Of a stretch of DNA of 64,000 bases, positions 48,957-57,632 are shown piece after piece (positions within the stretch are counted from its first letter, which is position 1; each line of letters begins with the position of its first letter). The position numbers were made by a program, and so were the translations under genes. The DNA is taken from contig NZ_CP022579.1 of assembly GCF_008274805.1 (NCBI RefSeq), positions 620,001 to 684,000 of the forward strand, read 5' to 3'. The notes beneath the pieces are model-generated. The model did no database searches. It had not been told where the DNA came from and worked only from the letters and a program-made list of their open reading frames with translations. The DNA comes from Oryzomicrobium terrae. GTDB taxonomy: Bacteria > Pseudomonadota > Gammaproteobacteria > Burkholderiales > Rhodocyclaceae.

Positions 48957-50060
48957 ATGACCAACCCGCAAATCGTCGAAGTGGTGAATGTGGCCCGGGA
49001 CGTGGCCTGGCTGCCCTGGGCGGTCCAGTACTTCTTCCTGATCGGCCTGTCTGCCGGTGCCTTCCTGCTGTCCCTGCCCGGCGAGGTGTTGAAGCGCCCG
49101 GGCTGGGCCGGCATTTCCCGGCGCGCCCTGCTCGCCGCCCTGCTGTGCGGCCTGACCGCGCCGGTGGCCCTGCTCGCCGACCTGCACCAGCCGGGGCGCT
49201 TCCTCAACTTCTACCTGCATCCCAACTTCGGCTCCTGGATGGCCTGGGGCGCCTTCTTCATTCCCCTCTATCTGGGCGGGCTGATGCTCTACGCCTGGCT
49301 GGCCCTGCGGCCGACCCTGCTGCGCCTGGCCGAGGCGCCGGACACCGCGCCGCTGCTCGCGCCCTGGTACCGGCGCTTGGCCTACGGCGGCCTGGAAAGC
49401 CCCACGGCCATGGTCGCCGCCGCCCTGCTCACCGGCCTGGGAGCGCTGCTGGTGCTGCTGTACACCGGCATGGAGGTGATGGTGGTGCGCGCCCGGCCGT
49501 TGTGGGATACGCCGCTGCTGCCGGTGCAGTTCGCCGTCACCGCTCTGGCCGGCGCCGTGGGCCTGGTGCTGCTGCTGGAGCGGCGCTTCGGCGCGGCACC
49601 GGCCGAGACCCTGCCGCGCCTCAACCGGGTGCTCGCTGCCACCCAGGTGGCCGCCCTGGCGGTGGGCGCCCTGTGGCTGGCCCTGGGCCTGTTCGGCCTG
49701 TCGCCGAGCCACGCCGAGGCCCTGGCCGAGGTGGCGCCTTCTGCCGCCTGGCGCATCACCGCCCTGTGGGCCGCCGGCTCCGCCGCCGCCACCCTGTGGC
49801 TGGCCTGGCGCCGTCCCGCCCACGGTCTGCTGGTGGGGCTGATCGCCCTGCACTCGGCCTGGATGATGCGCTGGACCGTGTTCATTGGCGGCCAGGAGAT
49901 TCCCAAAATCGGCGCCGGCTACTACCGCTACCAGCTGCCCCTGGGCCACGACGGCCTGCTCGGCATCGTCGGTACCGCCGGCCTGTGGCTGCTGCTCTTC
50001 ATCCTCCTCACATCCTTTTTGCCCTGGGGCGACGCCAACCGTCGCGCCGGGCGCGCCTGA
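48957..50060 (+). CDS. ttrC: Tetrathionate reductase subunit C, NrfD-type membrane anchor
   Basis: This 367-residue integral membrane protein has about nine helices and the NrfD/PsrC N-terminal pattern (VQYFFLIGLSAGAFLLSLPG). It oxidises quinol and passes electrons to TtrB. It begins one base after the ttrB stop. The last helix ends in a short basic tail. Confidence 0.9.
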   Translation: MTNPQIVEVVNVARDVAWLPWAVQYFFLIGLSAGAFLLSLPGEVLKRPGWAGISRRALLAALLCGLTAPVALLADLHQPGRFLNFYLHPNFGSWMAWGAFFIPLYLGGLMLYAWLALRPTLLRLAEAPDTAPLLAPWYRRLAYGGLESPTAMVAAALLTGLGALLVLLYTGMEVMVVRARPLWDTPLLPVQFAVTALAGAVGLVLLLERRFGAAPAETLPRLNRVLAATQVAALAVGALWLALGLFGLSPSHAEALAEVAPSAAWRITALWAAGSAAATLWLAWRRPAHGLLVGLIALHSAWMMRWTVFIGGQEIPKIGAGYYRYQLPLGHDGLLGIVGTAGLWLLLFILLTSFLPWGDANRRAGRA

Positions 50061-50081
50061 GCGCTTTTCGAGGGGTTCATC

Positions 50082-53000
50082 ATGAAACTGCCCAAACTTT
50101 CCCGTCGCCAGATGCTCGCCGCCGGCGGGGCCACCGCCTTCGCCGCTGGGTTCTCGCAAACCGCCGTGCGCATGGGCGAAAAGGTCCTCGGCCACGACGC
50201 GCCCAAGCACAAGACCGCCGGCGAGGCGCCGGAACCCGAGTTCCGCATCGACCCGGCCAGCGGCAAGCTGTGGATCAACCCGGCCCAGCAGGTGAGCTAC
50301 ACCATGTGCACCGGCTGCACCACCTTCTGCGGCGTGCGGGTGCGCATCGACCGGGCCAGCGGCAAGGTGTTGCGCGTTGCCGGCAACCCCTACAGCCCCC
50401 TGTCCACCGACCCCCACCTGCCGATGAAGGCCAGTGTGCGCGACAGCTTCGTCGCCCTGTCCCGCTTCAACGAAAAGGGCTTGGCCGGGCGCTCCACCGC
50501 CTGCGGCCGGGGCAACGCCGTGTTGCAGCAGATGGATTCGCCCTTCCGCGTGCTCACCCCGTTGAAGCGCGTGGGGCCGCGCAATTCCGGGCGTTGGCAG
50601 CCGATCTCGTTTGCCCAGCTGGTCAAGGAAGTGACCGAGGGCGGCGACCTGTTCGGCGAAGGGCCGGTGGCCGGCCTCAAGGCCCTGCGCGACTTCTCGC
50701 CGATCGACCCGGAACGCCCCGAGCTGGGCCCCAAGGTGAACCAGGTGGCGGTGCTCAACAGCACCAACGAGGGCCGCGAGAACTTCGCCCGGCGCTTCAT
50801 GCAGAAGGCCTACGGCACCCTCAACTTCGTCGGCCACGGCTCCTATTGCGGCGGCGCCTACCGCTCCGGTTCCGGCGCGGTGTTCGGCGACATGAAGAAG
50901 ATGCCCCACGGCAAGCCCGACTTCCAGAACGCCGAGTTCGTGCTGTTCATCGGCACCGCCCCGGGCCAGGCCGGCAACCCGTTCAAGCGCCAGGGCACCC
51001 TGATCGCCAAGGCCCGCACCACCGGCGCCATGAACTACGTGGTGGTGGACCCGGTGCTGACCAACGCCGACAACCGGGCCGTGGGCGACCGGGCCCGCTG
51101 GGTGCCGATCCGCCCGGGCACCGACGGCGCCCTGGTGATGGGCATGATCCGCTGGATGTTCGATAACGGCCGCATCAACGCCGACTTCCTGGCCCTGCCC
51201 AACCAGGCCCTGGCCGAGGCCGCCGGCGAGCCGTCCTTCGCCAACGCCACCCACCTGGTGGTGGCCCAGCCCGGCCACCCCCGGGAAGGGCGCATGCTGC
51301 GCGGCTCGGACCTGGGGCTCCCTGTAGAGGAGGCCGACCGCAACAAGGAGGCGGACCCCTTCGTCACCCTGAGCGGCCCCCTCGACGCCGGCGGCAAGCC
51401 GGTGCCGATCGGCCAGGCCAAGGGCCCGGCGCCCCTGTTCGTGGACACCGAGATCGAGGTCGGCGGCAAGCCCCTGCGGGTCAAGTCGGCCCTGCAACTG
51501 CTCAAGGAAGAGGCCGAGGCCCACACCCTGGCCGACTACGCCCGGGACTGCGGCGTGCCCGAGCACGTCATCGCCGGCTTGGCCGAGGAATTCACCGCCC
51601 ACGGCCGCAAGGCGGCGGCCATCGCCCACGGCGGCATGATGGCCGGCAACGGCTTCTACAACGCCTTCGGCGTGATCATGCTCAACGTTCTGATCGGCAA
51701 CGTGAACCGTCCCGGCGGCCTGGTGGCCAACGGCGGCGGCTTCAAGGACGACGGCGAGGGGCCGCGCTACAACCTGGACAGCTTCGCCGGCATGGTCAAG
51801 CCCACGGGCATTCCCCTGGGGCGCAACGTGCCCTTCGAGAAGACCAGCGAGTTCGCCAAGAACAAGGCCGCCGGCAAGGCCTATCCGGCCCAGGCCCCCT
51901 GGTTCCCCAACGCCCCGGGGCTGGTCACCGAGTGGTTCACCTCGGCCCTGTCCGGCTATCCCTATTCGCTCAAGGCCCTGATCCTGTGGAGCAGCAACCC
52001 GCTCTACGGCATCCCCGGCCTGCGTCGCCAGGTGGAAAAGGATCTGGCTGACCCGAAGAAGCTGCCCCTGATCATTTCCATCGACCCCCTGATCAACGAG
52101 AGCAACGCCTACGCCGACTACATCGTCCCGGATTCGCTGCTCTACGAGAGCTGGGGCTGGGCCTCGGCCTGGAACGGGGTGCCGACCAAGGCGTGCACCG
52201 CCCGCTGGCCGGTGGTGGAGGCTAAGGCGGCCAAGACGCCCGACGGCCAGCCCATCGCCATGGAGAGCTTCTTCATCGCCCTGGCCAAGGCCATGGATCT
52301 GCCGGGCTTCGGCGACAAGGCGATCAGCGACGCCGAGGGCAATACCTATCCTCTGAAGCGCGCCGAGGACTGGTACCTGCGCGGCGGCGCCAACATCGCC
52401 TGGCTGGGCAAGGAGCCGGTGGCGGACGCCAGCGACGAGGACATCATCCTGGCCGGGGTGGAACGCCTGCGCCCGCTGCTGGAAGCGACCCTCAAGCCCG
52501 AGGAGGTGCGCAAGGTGGCCTTCCTGCTCAGCCGGGGCGGCCGTTACCAGCCGGCCAAGGACGTCCGCGACGAGGACAACCCGGAGTGGATGCGCAACCG
52601 CCTGAAAGCCATGCTGCACGTGTGGAACGACAACGTGGGCGGCAGCCGCCACAGCATCACCGGCAAGCGCTTCGTCGGCTGTCCGAGCTGGCAGCCGGCC
52701 CGCTTCGCCGACGGCACTCCGGTGCGTCAGGTCTATCCGGAGAGCAAGTGGCCGATGCAGCTGATCAGCTTCAAGTCGGCGTTGCAGAACTCCTACTCGA
52801 TCGCCGCCGACCGGCTGCTCGGGGTCCATCCGGAAAACCCGGTCATCCTCCATCCCCAGGACGCGGAGGCCATCGGCGTGACCACCGGCGACCGGGTGGA
52901 GATCCGCACCCCGGGCGGCGCGGTGCGCTCCCGGGTGCTGGTGCACGGCGGGGTGATGCCCGGCGTGGTGGCGGTGGAGCACGGCTTCGGCCACAAGGAG

Positions 53001-53186
53001 CTGGGGGCCCGCGCCCACCGGATCGGCGACCGGGAGCAGCCCCACAAGCCGCATCTGGCGGCGGGCATCAACCTCAACGACCTGGGGGTACCCGACCCGA
53101 CCCGCCAGGATCGGGGCCTGTGGGTGGACCCGGTGTCCGGCACCGCCGTGCGCCAGGGCCTGCCGGCCAAGGTGGTGCGGGTGTAA
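50082..53186 (+). CDS. ttrA: Tetrathionate reductase subunit A, molybdopterin oxidoreductase
   Basis: This 1034-residue Tat-exported (LSRRQMLAAGG) catalytic subunit has an N-terminal [4Fe-4S] site (C76xxC79xxxC83, C141). The likely Mo-ligand Cys is C256 in GHGSYCGGAYRSGSG. The molybdopterin-guanine-dinucleotide domains are complete to the C-terminal dinucleotide-binding domain. TtrA reduces tetrathionate to thiosulfate. Related enzymes (arsenate, polysulfide, sulfite-linked) are possible, but the ttrBCA order and adjacent TtrRS-type regulators favour tetrathionate. Confidence 0.88.
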   Translation: MKLPKLSRRQMLAAGGATAFAAGFSQTAVRMGEKVLGHDAPKHKTAGEAPEPEFRIDPASGKLWINPAQQVSYTMCTGCTTFCGVRVRIDRASGKVLRVAGNPYSPLSTDPHLPMKASVRDSFVALSRFNEKGLAGRSTACGRGNAVLQQMDSPFRVLTPLKRVGPRNSGRWQPISFAQLVKEVTEGGDLFGEGPVAGLKALRDFSPIDPERPELGPKVNQVAVLNSTNEGRENFARRFMQKAYGTLNFVGHGSYCGGAYRSGSGAVFGDMKKMPHGKPDFQNAEFVLFIGTAPGQAGNPFKRQGTLIAKARTTGAMNYVVVDPVLTNADNRAVGDRARWVPIRPGTDGALVMGMIRWMFDNGRINADFLALPNQALAEAAGEPSFANATHLVVAQPGHPREGRMLRGSDLGLPVEEADRNKEADPFVTLSGPLDAGGKPVPIGQAKGPAPLFVDTEIEVGGKPLRVKSALQLLKEEAEAHTLADYARDCGVPEHVIAGLAEEFTAHGRKAAAIAHGGMMAGNGFYNAFGVIMLNVLIGNVNRPGGLVANGGGFKDDGEGPRYNLDSFAGMVKPTGIPLGRNVPFEKTSEFAKNKAAGKAYPAQAPWFPNAPGLVTEWFTSALSGYPYSLKALILWSSNPLYGIPGLRRQVEKDLADPKKLPLIISIDPLINESNAYADYIVPDSLLYESWGWASAWNGVPTKACTARWPVVEAKAAKTPDGQPIAMESFFIALAKAMDLPGFGDKAISDAEGNTYPLKRAEDWYLRGGANIAWLGKEPVADASDEDIILAGVERLRPLLEATLKPEEVRKVAFLLSRGGRYQPAKDVRDEDNPEWMRNRLKAMLHVWNDNVGGSRHSITGKRFVGCPSWQPARFADGTPVRQVYPESKWPMQLISFKSALQNSYSIAADRLLGVHPENPVILHPQDAEAIGVTTGDRVEIRTPGGAVRSRVLVHGGVMPGVVAVEHGFGHKELGARAHRIGDREQPHKPHLAAGINLNDLGVPDPTRQDRGLWVDPVSGTAVRQGLPAKVVRV

Positions 53187-53211
53187 CCCGCTAGCCGGGC
53201 AAGCGCAGCAG

Positions 53212-53280
53212 CCAGGGCCGCCGGGGGGCGGCCCTGGCGCAGGCGGCCAGCGTGGATGCCGGTAGGCGTCGCGCTGGCCG
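53212..53280 (+). terminator. Two hairpins ending the ttr operon
   Basis: The first is CCAGGGCCGCC (53212-53222) with GGCGGCCCTGG (53227-53237), an 11-bp stem with a GGGG loop. The second is CGGCCAGCG (53244-53252) with CGCTGGCCG (53272-53280), followed by TTTGT. They lie 26 and 58 bases after the ttrA stop. Confidence 0.75.
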
Positions 53281-53354
53281 TTTGTCATGGTGGTGCCGCA
53301 TTATTCCGATATCATTTCAGTCATTTCGGCCATCCCGCCCCGAGCGCTACTGCC

Positions 53355-55049
53355 ATGTCCGTAACCCCTGACGCCACCACGCCTCCCGCTGCCACGGGGG
53401 CCGGCGCCGATCCCTGGATCCTCCTGGGGGTGCCCCTGGATGCCTCCCCCGATGACATCCGGGCCGCCTATGCCCGCCAGCTGGAGGCTTTGCGCGCTCA
53501 TGCCGCCACCGGTCATCCCGCTGGTGCCGAGCAGCTGGCGGCGGCGCATCAGGCCTACCGCACCCTGATGGCGCTGGCCGCACCGGCCAGCGCCACGCCG
53601 ATCGAGGCGGCGTTGCCGCCCTTGGCCCTGGCGGTGAAATTCCAGACCTTCCTGCACCAGGACAACCGCTTCACAGGCAAGGGCACGGTACGGGTCGAGG
53701 GGACGCGCTTCGAGGTGGAGGCCCGCCTGCGCCGGCCCTTCGCCTTTGCCCGGCGGCGCTGGAGCTTCGCTCTGGCCGAGGTGCGCAACGCGGCCCGGGA
53801 CGGGGATCTGGTCACGTTCGTCGTGGTGGGCCAGGGCAAACCCTGGCGGGCAGTGCTGTCCTTTGCCGACGGCCTGGAGGCGGGGCGTTTCTTTGCCCGC
53901 CTGCCCGACACCCGGGACGACGGCCTGCTCACCCTGCGCGATTCGCACAAGGACTTTCAGCAACGCCTGGCGGCCCTCGACCGGGGCACCCCGGTGACCT
54001 GGGGCCTGCTCGCCGCCAACCTGCTGCTCTACCTGGTGGTGGGGCTGGCTGGGGGCGGCTGGATCACTGCGGCGCCCGAGGTGCTGGCCCGCTTTGGCGG
54101 CAACCTGGGGCCCCTCACCACCGACGGCCAGTGGTGGCGTCTGCTCAGTGCCACCTTTCTGCACGGCGGGCTGGGGCATTTGCTGGGCAACATGGTCGCC
54201 CTTACCGTGTTCGGCCGTCTGGCCGAGCGCATCTACGGTTCGGCTCCGTTCGCCGCCTGCTACCTGCTGTGCGGCTTGGTCGGCGCGACCGCCACCCTGA
54301 TCTTCCACGCCGATGCGGTCGGGGTCGGGGCCTCCGGCGCGATCTTCGGGGTGATCGGCCTGCTGCTCGCCTTTCTCGCCGCCGACCGGGAGTTCCTGCC
54401 CCCCTCGGCGCGGCGCCAGTTGTTCATCAACTGGGCGATTTTCGCCGGCTACATCTTCATTCAGGGGATGGGCAAGGCCGGTACCGACAACGCCGCCCAC
54501 GGCGCCGGTCTGGTCGCCGGCCTGGCCCTGGGCTTCATCGTCGGCAATCCGCTGCGCCGGGTCGGCGGCGGTATCCCGCTGCTGTCGGGGCGGATGGGGG
54601 CGGGGGCGCTGCTGTGCGGGCTGGTGGTGTTGGCCGGGGTACTGGCGGCGCCACGCCTGGAGGTGGACTACCGGGCGCGGCGCGAACTGGTAGATATCGC
54701 CCGGCGCCTTGGCGAGGTGGAAAAACAGCTGGGCGATACCGGTAAGCGCCTGACCGCGCCGGGAGGCGGTGGCACGCCGGCCGAGCTGCTCCAGGCCCTG
54801 CGCACCACCCAGGACGGTTATGCCGGGCTGGAGCGGCAAGTCCTCCAGGTGCGCACCCAAGGGAGCGAAATGGCGCGGCGGCGCGACCTGCTGCTGCGGT
54901 TCATCCGTCTGCGCCAGGACGGCTTGCGGGCCATCGGCCAGGGGGTCGAGCGCGACGACCAGGCCCTGGTACTGGCCGGCTCCGCCTATCTCAAGGAAGC
55001 CACGGCCCTGGTGCCGGAAATCATCCAGCCGATGAACCTGCGGCCGTGA
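53355..55049 (+). CDS. Rhomboid protease with J-like N-terminal domain
   Basis: This 564-residue fusion opens with a J-domain-like segment at about residues 18-75 (DPWILLGVPLDASPDDIRAA, then HQAYRTLM). It lacks the HPD motif, so DnaK stimulation is doubtful. A middle beta-rich domain to about 215 precedes a six- or seven-helix rhomboid domain with HGGLGHLLGN near 269, catalytic Ser in GASGAIFG near 326 and His in NAAHGAG near 380. A C-terminal helix and coiled-coil tail follow. The start at 53355 is preferred over the open upstream frame. Its substrate is unknown. Confidence 0.85.
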   Translation: MSVTPDATTPPAATGAGADPWILLGVPLDASPDDIRAAYARQLEALRAHAATGHPAGAEQLAAAHQAYRTLMALAAPASATPIEAALPPLALAVKFQTFLHQDNRFTGKGTVRVEGTRFEVEARLRRPFAFARRRWSFALAEVRNAARDGDLVTFVVVGQGKPWRAVLSFADGLEAGRFFARLPDTRDDGLLTLRDSHKDFQQRLAALDRGTPVTWGLLAANLLLYLVVGLAGGGWITAAPEVLARFGGNLGPLTTDGQWWRLLSATFLHGGLGHLLGNMVALTVFGRLAERIYGSAPFAACYLLCGLVGATATLIFHADAVGVGASGAIFGVIGLLLAFLAADREFLPPSARRQLFINWAIFAGYIFIQGMGKAGTDNAAHGAGLVAGLALGFIVGNPLRRVGGGIPLLSGRMGAGALLCGLVVLAGVLAAPRLEVDYRARRELVDIARRLGEVEKQLGDTGKRLTAPGGGGTPAELLQALRTTQDGYAGLERQVLQVRTQGSEMARRRDLLLRFIRLRQDGLRAIGQGVERDDQALVLAGSAYLKEATALVPEIIQPMNLRP

Positions 55050-55069
55050 GGGCAGCCGGTGCGCCGTGA

Positions 55070-55705
55070 CTAGTCCAGGCTCTTCGGGTCGGCGGCCAGC
55101 ATCAGGCGCACCAGGTCGGCGGCAGAGCTGACCCCGGTCTTTTCCATGATGTGCTGGCGGTGGGCGTGCACCGTGCGCTCGCTGATGTCGAGCTTGGACG
55201 CCACCCGCTTGTTGGGGTGGCCCAGGGCGAGCAGCCGGGCCACTTCGATTTCCCGGGGGGAGAGGGCCTCCAGGGCGCGGCGGGCGTCCTCGGCGCGCTG
55301 GGCGGCGCTGATCAGCTCGCCGCTCTTGCGCACGGCGTGGCCGACGGCGTCGATCAGGGTCTGGTCCTTGAAAGGCTTTTCGATGAAGTCGGCGGCGCCT
55401 TGCTTCATCGCCTGCACCGCCAGGGACACGTCGGCATGGCCGGTGATGAACACCACCGGGATGCGGAAGCCCCGGGCCTGCAATTCCTGCTGCAGTTCCA
55501 GGCCGCTCATCGAGGGCATGCGGATGTCCACCACCAGGCAGCCCGGCGGGCCGCGCCGGTAGGCGTCGAGCAGGGCTTCGGCGCTGGCGTAGGTGGCGAC
55601 CCGCCAGCCCACCGATTCGAGCAGGAAGGCGATGGAGCGACGCAGCGCGGCGTCGTCGTCCACCACGTGGATCAGGGCGTCTTCAAGAGGCAAGGTCGTG
55701 CTCAT
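55070..55705 (-). CDS. ttrR: FixJ-type response regulator, TtrR-like
   Basis: This 211-residue regulator has a receiver domain (VVDDDAALRRSIAFLLES, Asp60 in VVDIRMPSMSGLE, FIEKPF) and a C-terminal LuxR-type HTH (LSPREIEVARLLALGHPNKR, then ISERTVHAHRQHIMEK). Its start lies inside the end of the sensor gene, a 23-base overlap that supports coupling. TtrR activates ttrBCA in Salmonella, and the operon lies 7 kb away here. The frame is open to 55771 but that is inside ttrS. Confidence 0.88.
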   Translation of the reverse strand: MSTTLPLEDALIHVVDDDAALRRSIAFLLESVGWRVATYASAEALLDAYRRGPPGCLVVDIRMPSMSGLELQQELQARGFRIPVVFITGHADVSLAVQAMKQGAADFIEKPFKDQTLIDAVGHAVRKSGELISAAQRAEDARRALEALSPREIEVARLLALGHPNKRVASKLDISERTVHAHRQHIMEKTGVSSAADLVRLMLAADPKSLD

Positions 55706-57632
55706 GGCAGGGTAGGGTAAAGCAAAGGGCGAGGCCGGTGATATCGGCATTATGACTGCCCGGGAAGGCATTGGCAGCGGATTCGGCCCACAGGTGGCCG
55801 CCGTGGGCTTCGATGATCGAATGGCAGATGGCCAGGCCCAGGCCGAGGCCGTCGGGCTTGGTGGTGAAGAAGGGCTCGAACAGGCGGGCGCGCAGTTCCG
55901 CCGACAGCCCGGGGCCCTGGTCGATCACCGCCACGCGCACCTTGTCGGCCGGCCGCTCCGGATCGGGGGCGAGGCGCAGGGTGATGGTGCGCCGGGCTGC
56001 GGGCAGGCCCTGGGTGGCGTCCACGGCGTTCTTGAGCAGGTTCACCAGCACCTGCTGGATCTGCAACGGATCCATGTCCACCGTGGTTTCCGCCGGCAGC
56101 CGGTCGTCCACGACGATTTCGGGGGCGTTGGCCATCATGCCGGTGAGCAGCGCCACCGCTTCGCCGGCCACCTCGCCCGGGGCGCGGGGTTCCCGCACCG
56201 CCGCGCGCTTGCGCGAGAAGGCACGGATGCGCTGCATGATCGCCGCCGCCCGGTCGGCCTGGGCGGCGATTTCCTGACTGGCTTCGCTGACGGCTTCGGG
56301 GGAGAGGCGTCCGGCTTCCTGGCGGCGGCGCAGGCTGCTGGCGTAGTTGCCGATGGTGGCCAGGGGCTGATTGAGCTCGTGGGCCAGGGTGCTCGACAGT
56401 TCGCCCAGGATGGACAGGCGCGACAGGTGCTCGGACTGCTCCTGGTGGTGGCGCATGCGCGCCTCGGCCTCGTCCCGGGCGGCCAGGGCGGCGCGCAGTT
56501 CGGCGGTGCGCGCCAGCACCTTGTACTCGACCCGCACCACGTGGATCACCCAGCCGGTCAGGGCGAGAAAGACCAGCACCAGCCAGGGCCAGTAGCGCCG
56601 TGCCAGCCCTTGCAGGGTGGTTTCGCGCAGGTAGGCGTAGGGGCCGGTCTGCAGTTCCCGGTACAGCTCGCGCACCGACTGGTAGTCGGCCGGCACGGTC
56701 CAGGCCATGCCTTCCGGCGTGGGCGGCATGGAGAGCAGGGCGGTGGCCACCGCCTTGGCCAGTTGGGGCGAGTCGTGAGCGGTGGCGGCGGTGGTGGCGA
56801 TGGCCCAGTCCGGGTACAGGTCGGACGAAAGCAGGCAGGGGAAGCCCGGCACCTGACGCTTGGCCAACACGCGGAAATCGGCCAGGCGCAACCGGCCGGC
56901 CTGGGCCATGCTCTCGAGCAGGCAGGCGCGCACGATGCCGGCGTCCGCGCTGCCGTTGGCCACCGCCTCCACCACCTGGGACATGGGAAAGCCGACGAAG
57001 CGCCGTTCGGCGAAGGCGCTTTCGTGGTCGATGCCCTGGCGCTGGAATTCCCGGGCCGCCACCAGGTAGCCGCCGAAGGCGTCCGGCGACACGGCAGCCA
57101 GTTTCTTGCCGGCCAGATCGGCCAGGTTGGTGAGGTCGCGGCGCTCGGCGCGGACGATGATCGCCGAGCCGACGGCGGCGGACGAGTCGGCGGAGGGGGC
57201 GTCCAGGGTGGCGACGCGGGACACGCCCAGGGCCGCTTCCAGGGTGACGTAGTGGCCGCCGTTGGTGATGACGAATTCCACCTGGGACTGGCGTACCGCT
57301 GCGTCGAGCCCGGCGTTGTCGTAGAACTCCAGGACGAAGTGCCGTCCTGGCAGGGCGGCGTTGAGCCGTTCGGCGACGTGAGACCAGTCGTAATGGGCTG
57401 CCTCCACCCCCTCGTAGGCGAGCACGCCGATGCGCACCGGGGTGTCGGTGGGGGCGGTCGGTACAGCCGGTGTCGTGGTTGCCGCCGCCGGTGAGGGGGC
57501 CGGGGACCGCGCGGTGGGGGTGGCCTGGGCGCCCGGGGCGGCGGCCAGGGCCAGGGCTGCCAGCCCGCCGAGCAGCAGCCTGCGCCAGCGGCGCTCCATC
57601 CCGCGGCGATCCCTGGCGCCGATGCGGCTCAT
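55683..57632 (-). CDS. ttrS: TtrS-like sensor histidine kinase with PhnD-like sensor
   Basis: This 649-residue kinase has an N-terminal signal/anchor and a PhnD-like periplasmic binding domain over about residues 58-320 (IGVLAYEGVEAAHYDWSHVA). A membrane helix near 330-350 precedes a HisKA region with LAHELNQPLATIGNY (His near 421) and an ATPase domain with LLKNAVDA and PDGLGLGLAIC. Two cysteines in RACLLESM and GFPCLLSSDLYPDW could sense thiol-reactive tetrathionate, though this is inference. The start at 57632 overlaps the dacB stop (ATGA); a later ATG at 57599 is possible. Confidence 0.88.
   Translation of the reverse strand: MSRIGARDRRGMERRWRRLLLGGLAALALAAAPGAQATPTARSPAPSPAAATTTPAVPTAPTDTPVRIGVLAYEGVEAAHYDWSHVAERLNAALPGRHFVLEFYDNAGLDAAVRQSQVEFVITNGGHYVTLEAALGVSRVATLDAPSADSSAAVGSAIIVRAERRDLTNLADLAGKKLAAVSPDAFGGYLVAAREFQRQGIDHESAFAERRFVGFPMSQVVEAVANGSADAGIVRACLLESMAQAGRLRLADFRVLAKRQVPGFPCLLSSDLYPDWAIATTAATAHDSPQLAKAVATALLSMPPTPEGMAWTVPADYQSVRELYRELQTGPYAYLRETTLQGLARRYWPWLVLVFLALTGWVIHVVRVEYKVLARTAELRAALAARDEAEARMRHHQEQSEHLSRLSILGELSSTLAHELNQPLATIGNYASSLRRRQEAGRLSPEAVSEASQEIAAQADRAAAIMQRIRAFSRKRAAVREPRAPGEVAGEAVALLTGMMANAPEIVVDDRLPAETTVDMDPLQIQQVLVNLLKNAVDATQGLPAARRTITLRLAPDPERPADKVRVAVIDQGPGLSAELRARLFEPFFTTKPDGLGLGLAICHSIIEAHGGHLWAESAANAFPGSHNADITGLALCFTLPCHEHDLAS

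Noticed and set aside
48924-53288. Very long open frame antisense to ttrA
   Set aside because: It is rich in Gly, Gln, His, Val and Ala as expected for the shadow of a GC-rich gene, and has no recognisable domain or ribosome binding site. ttrBCA on the other strand has clear motifs throughout.
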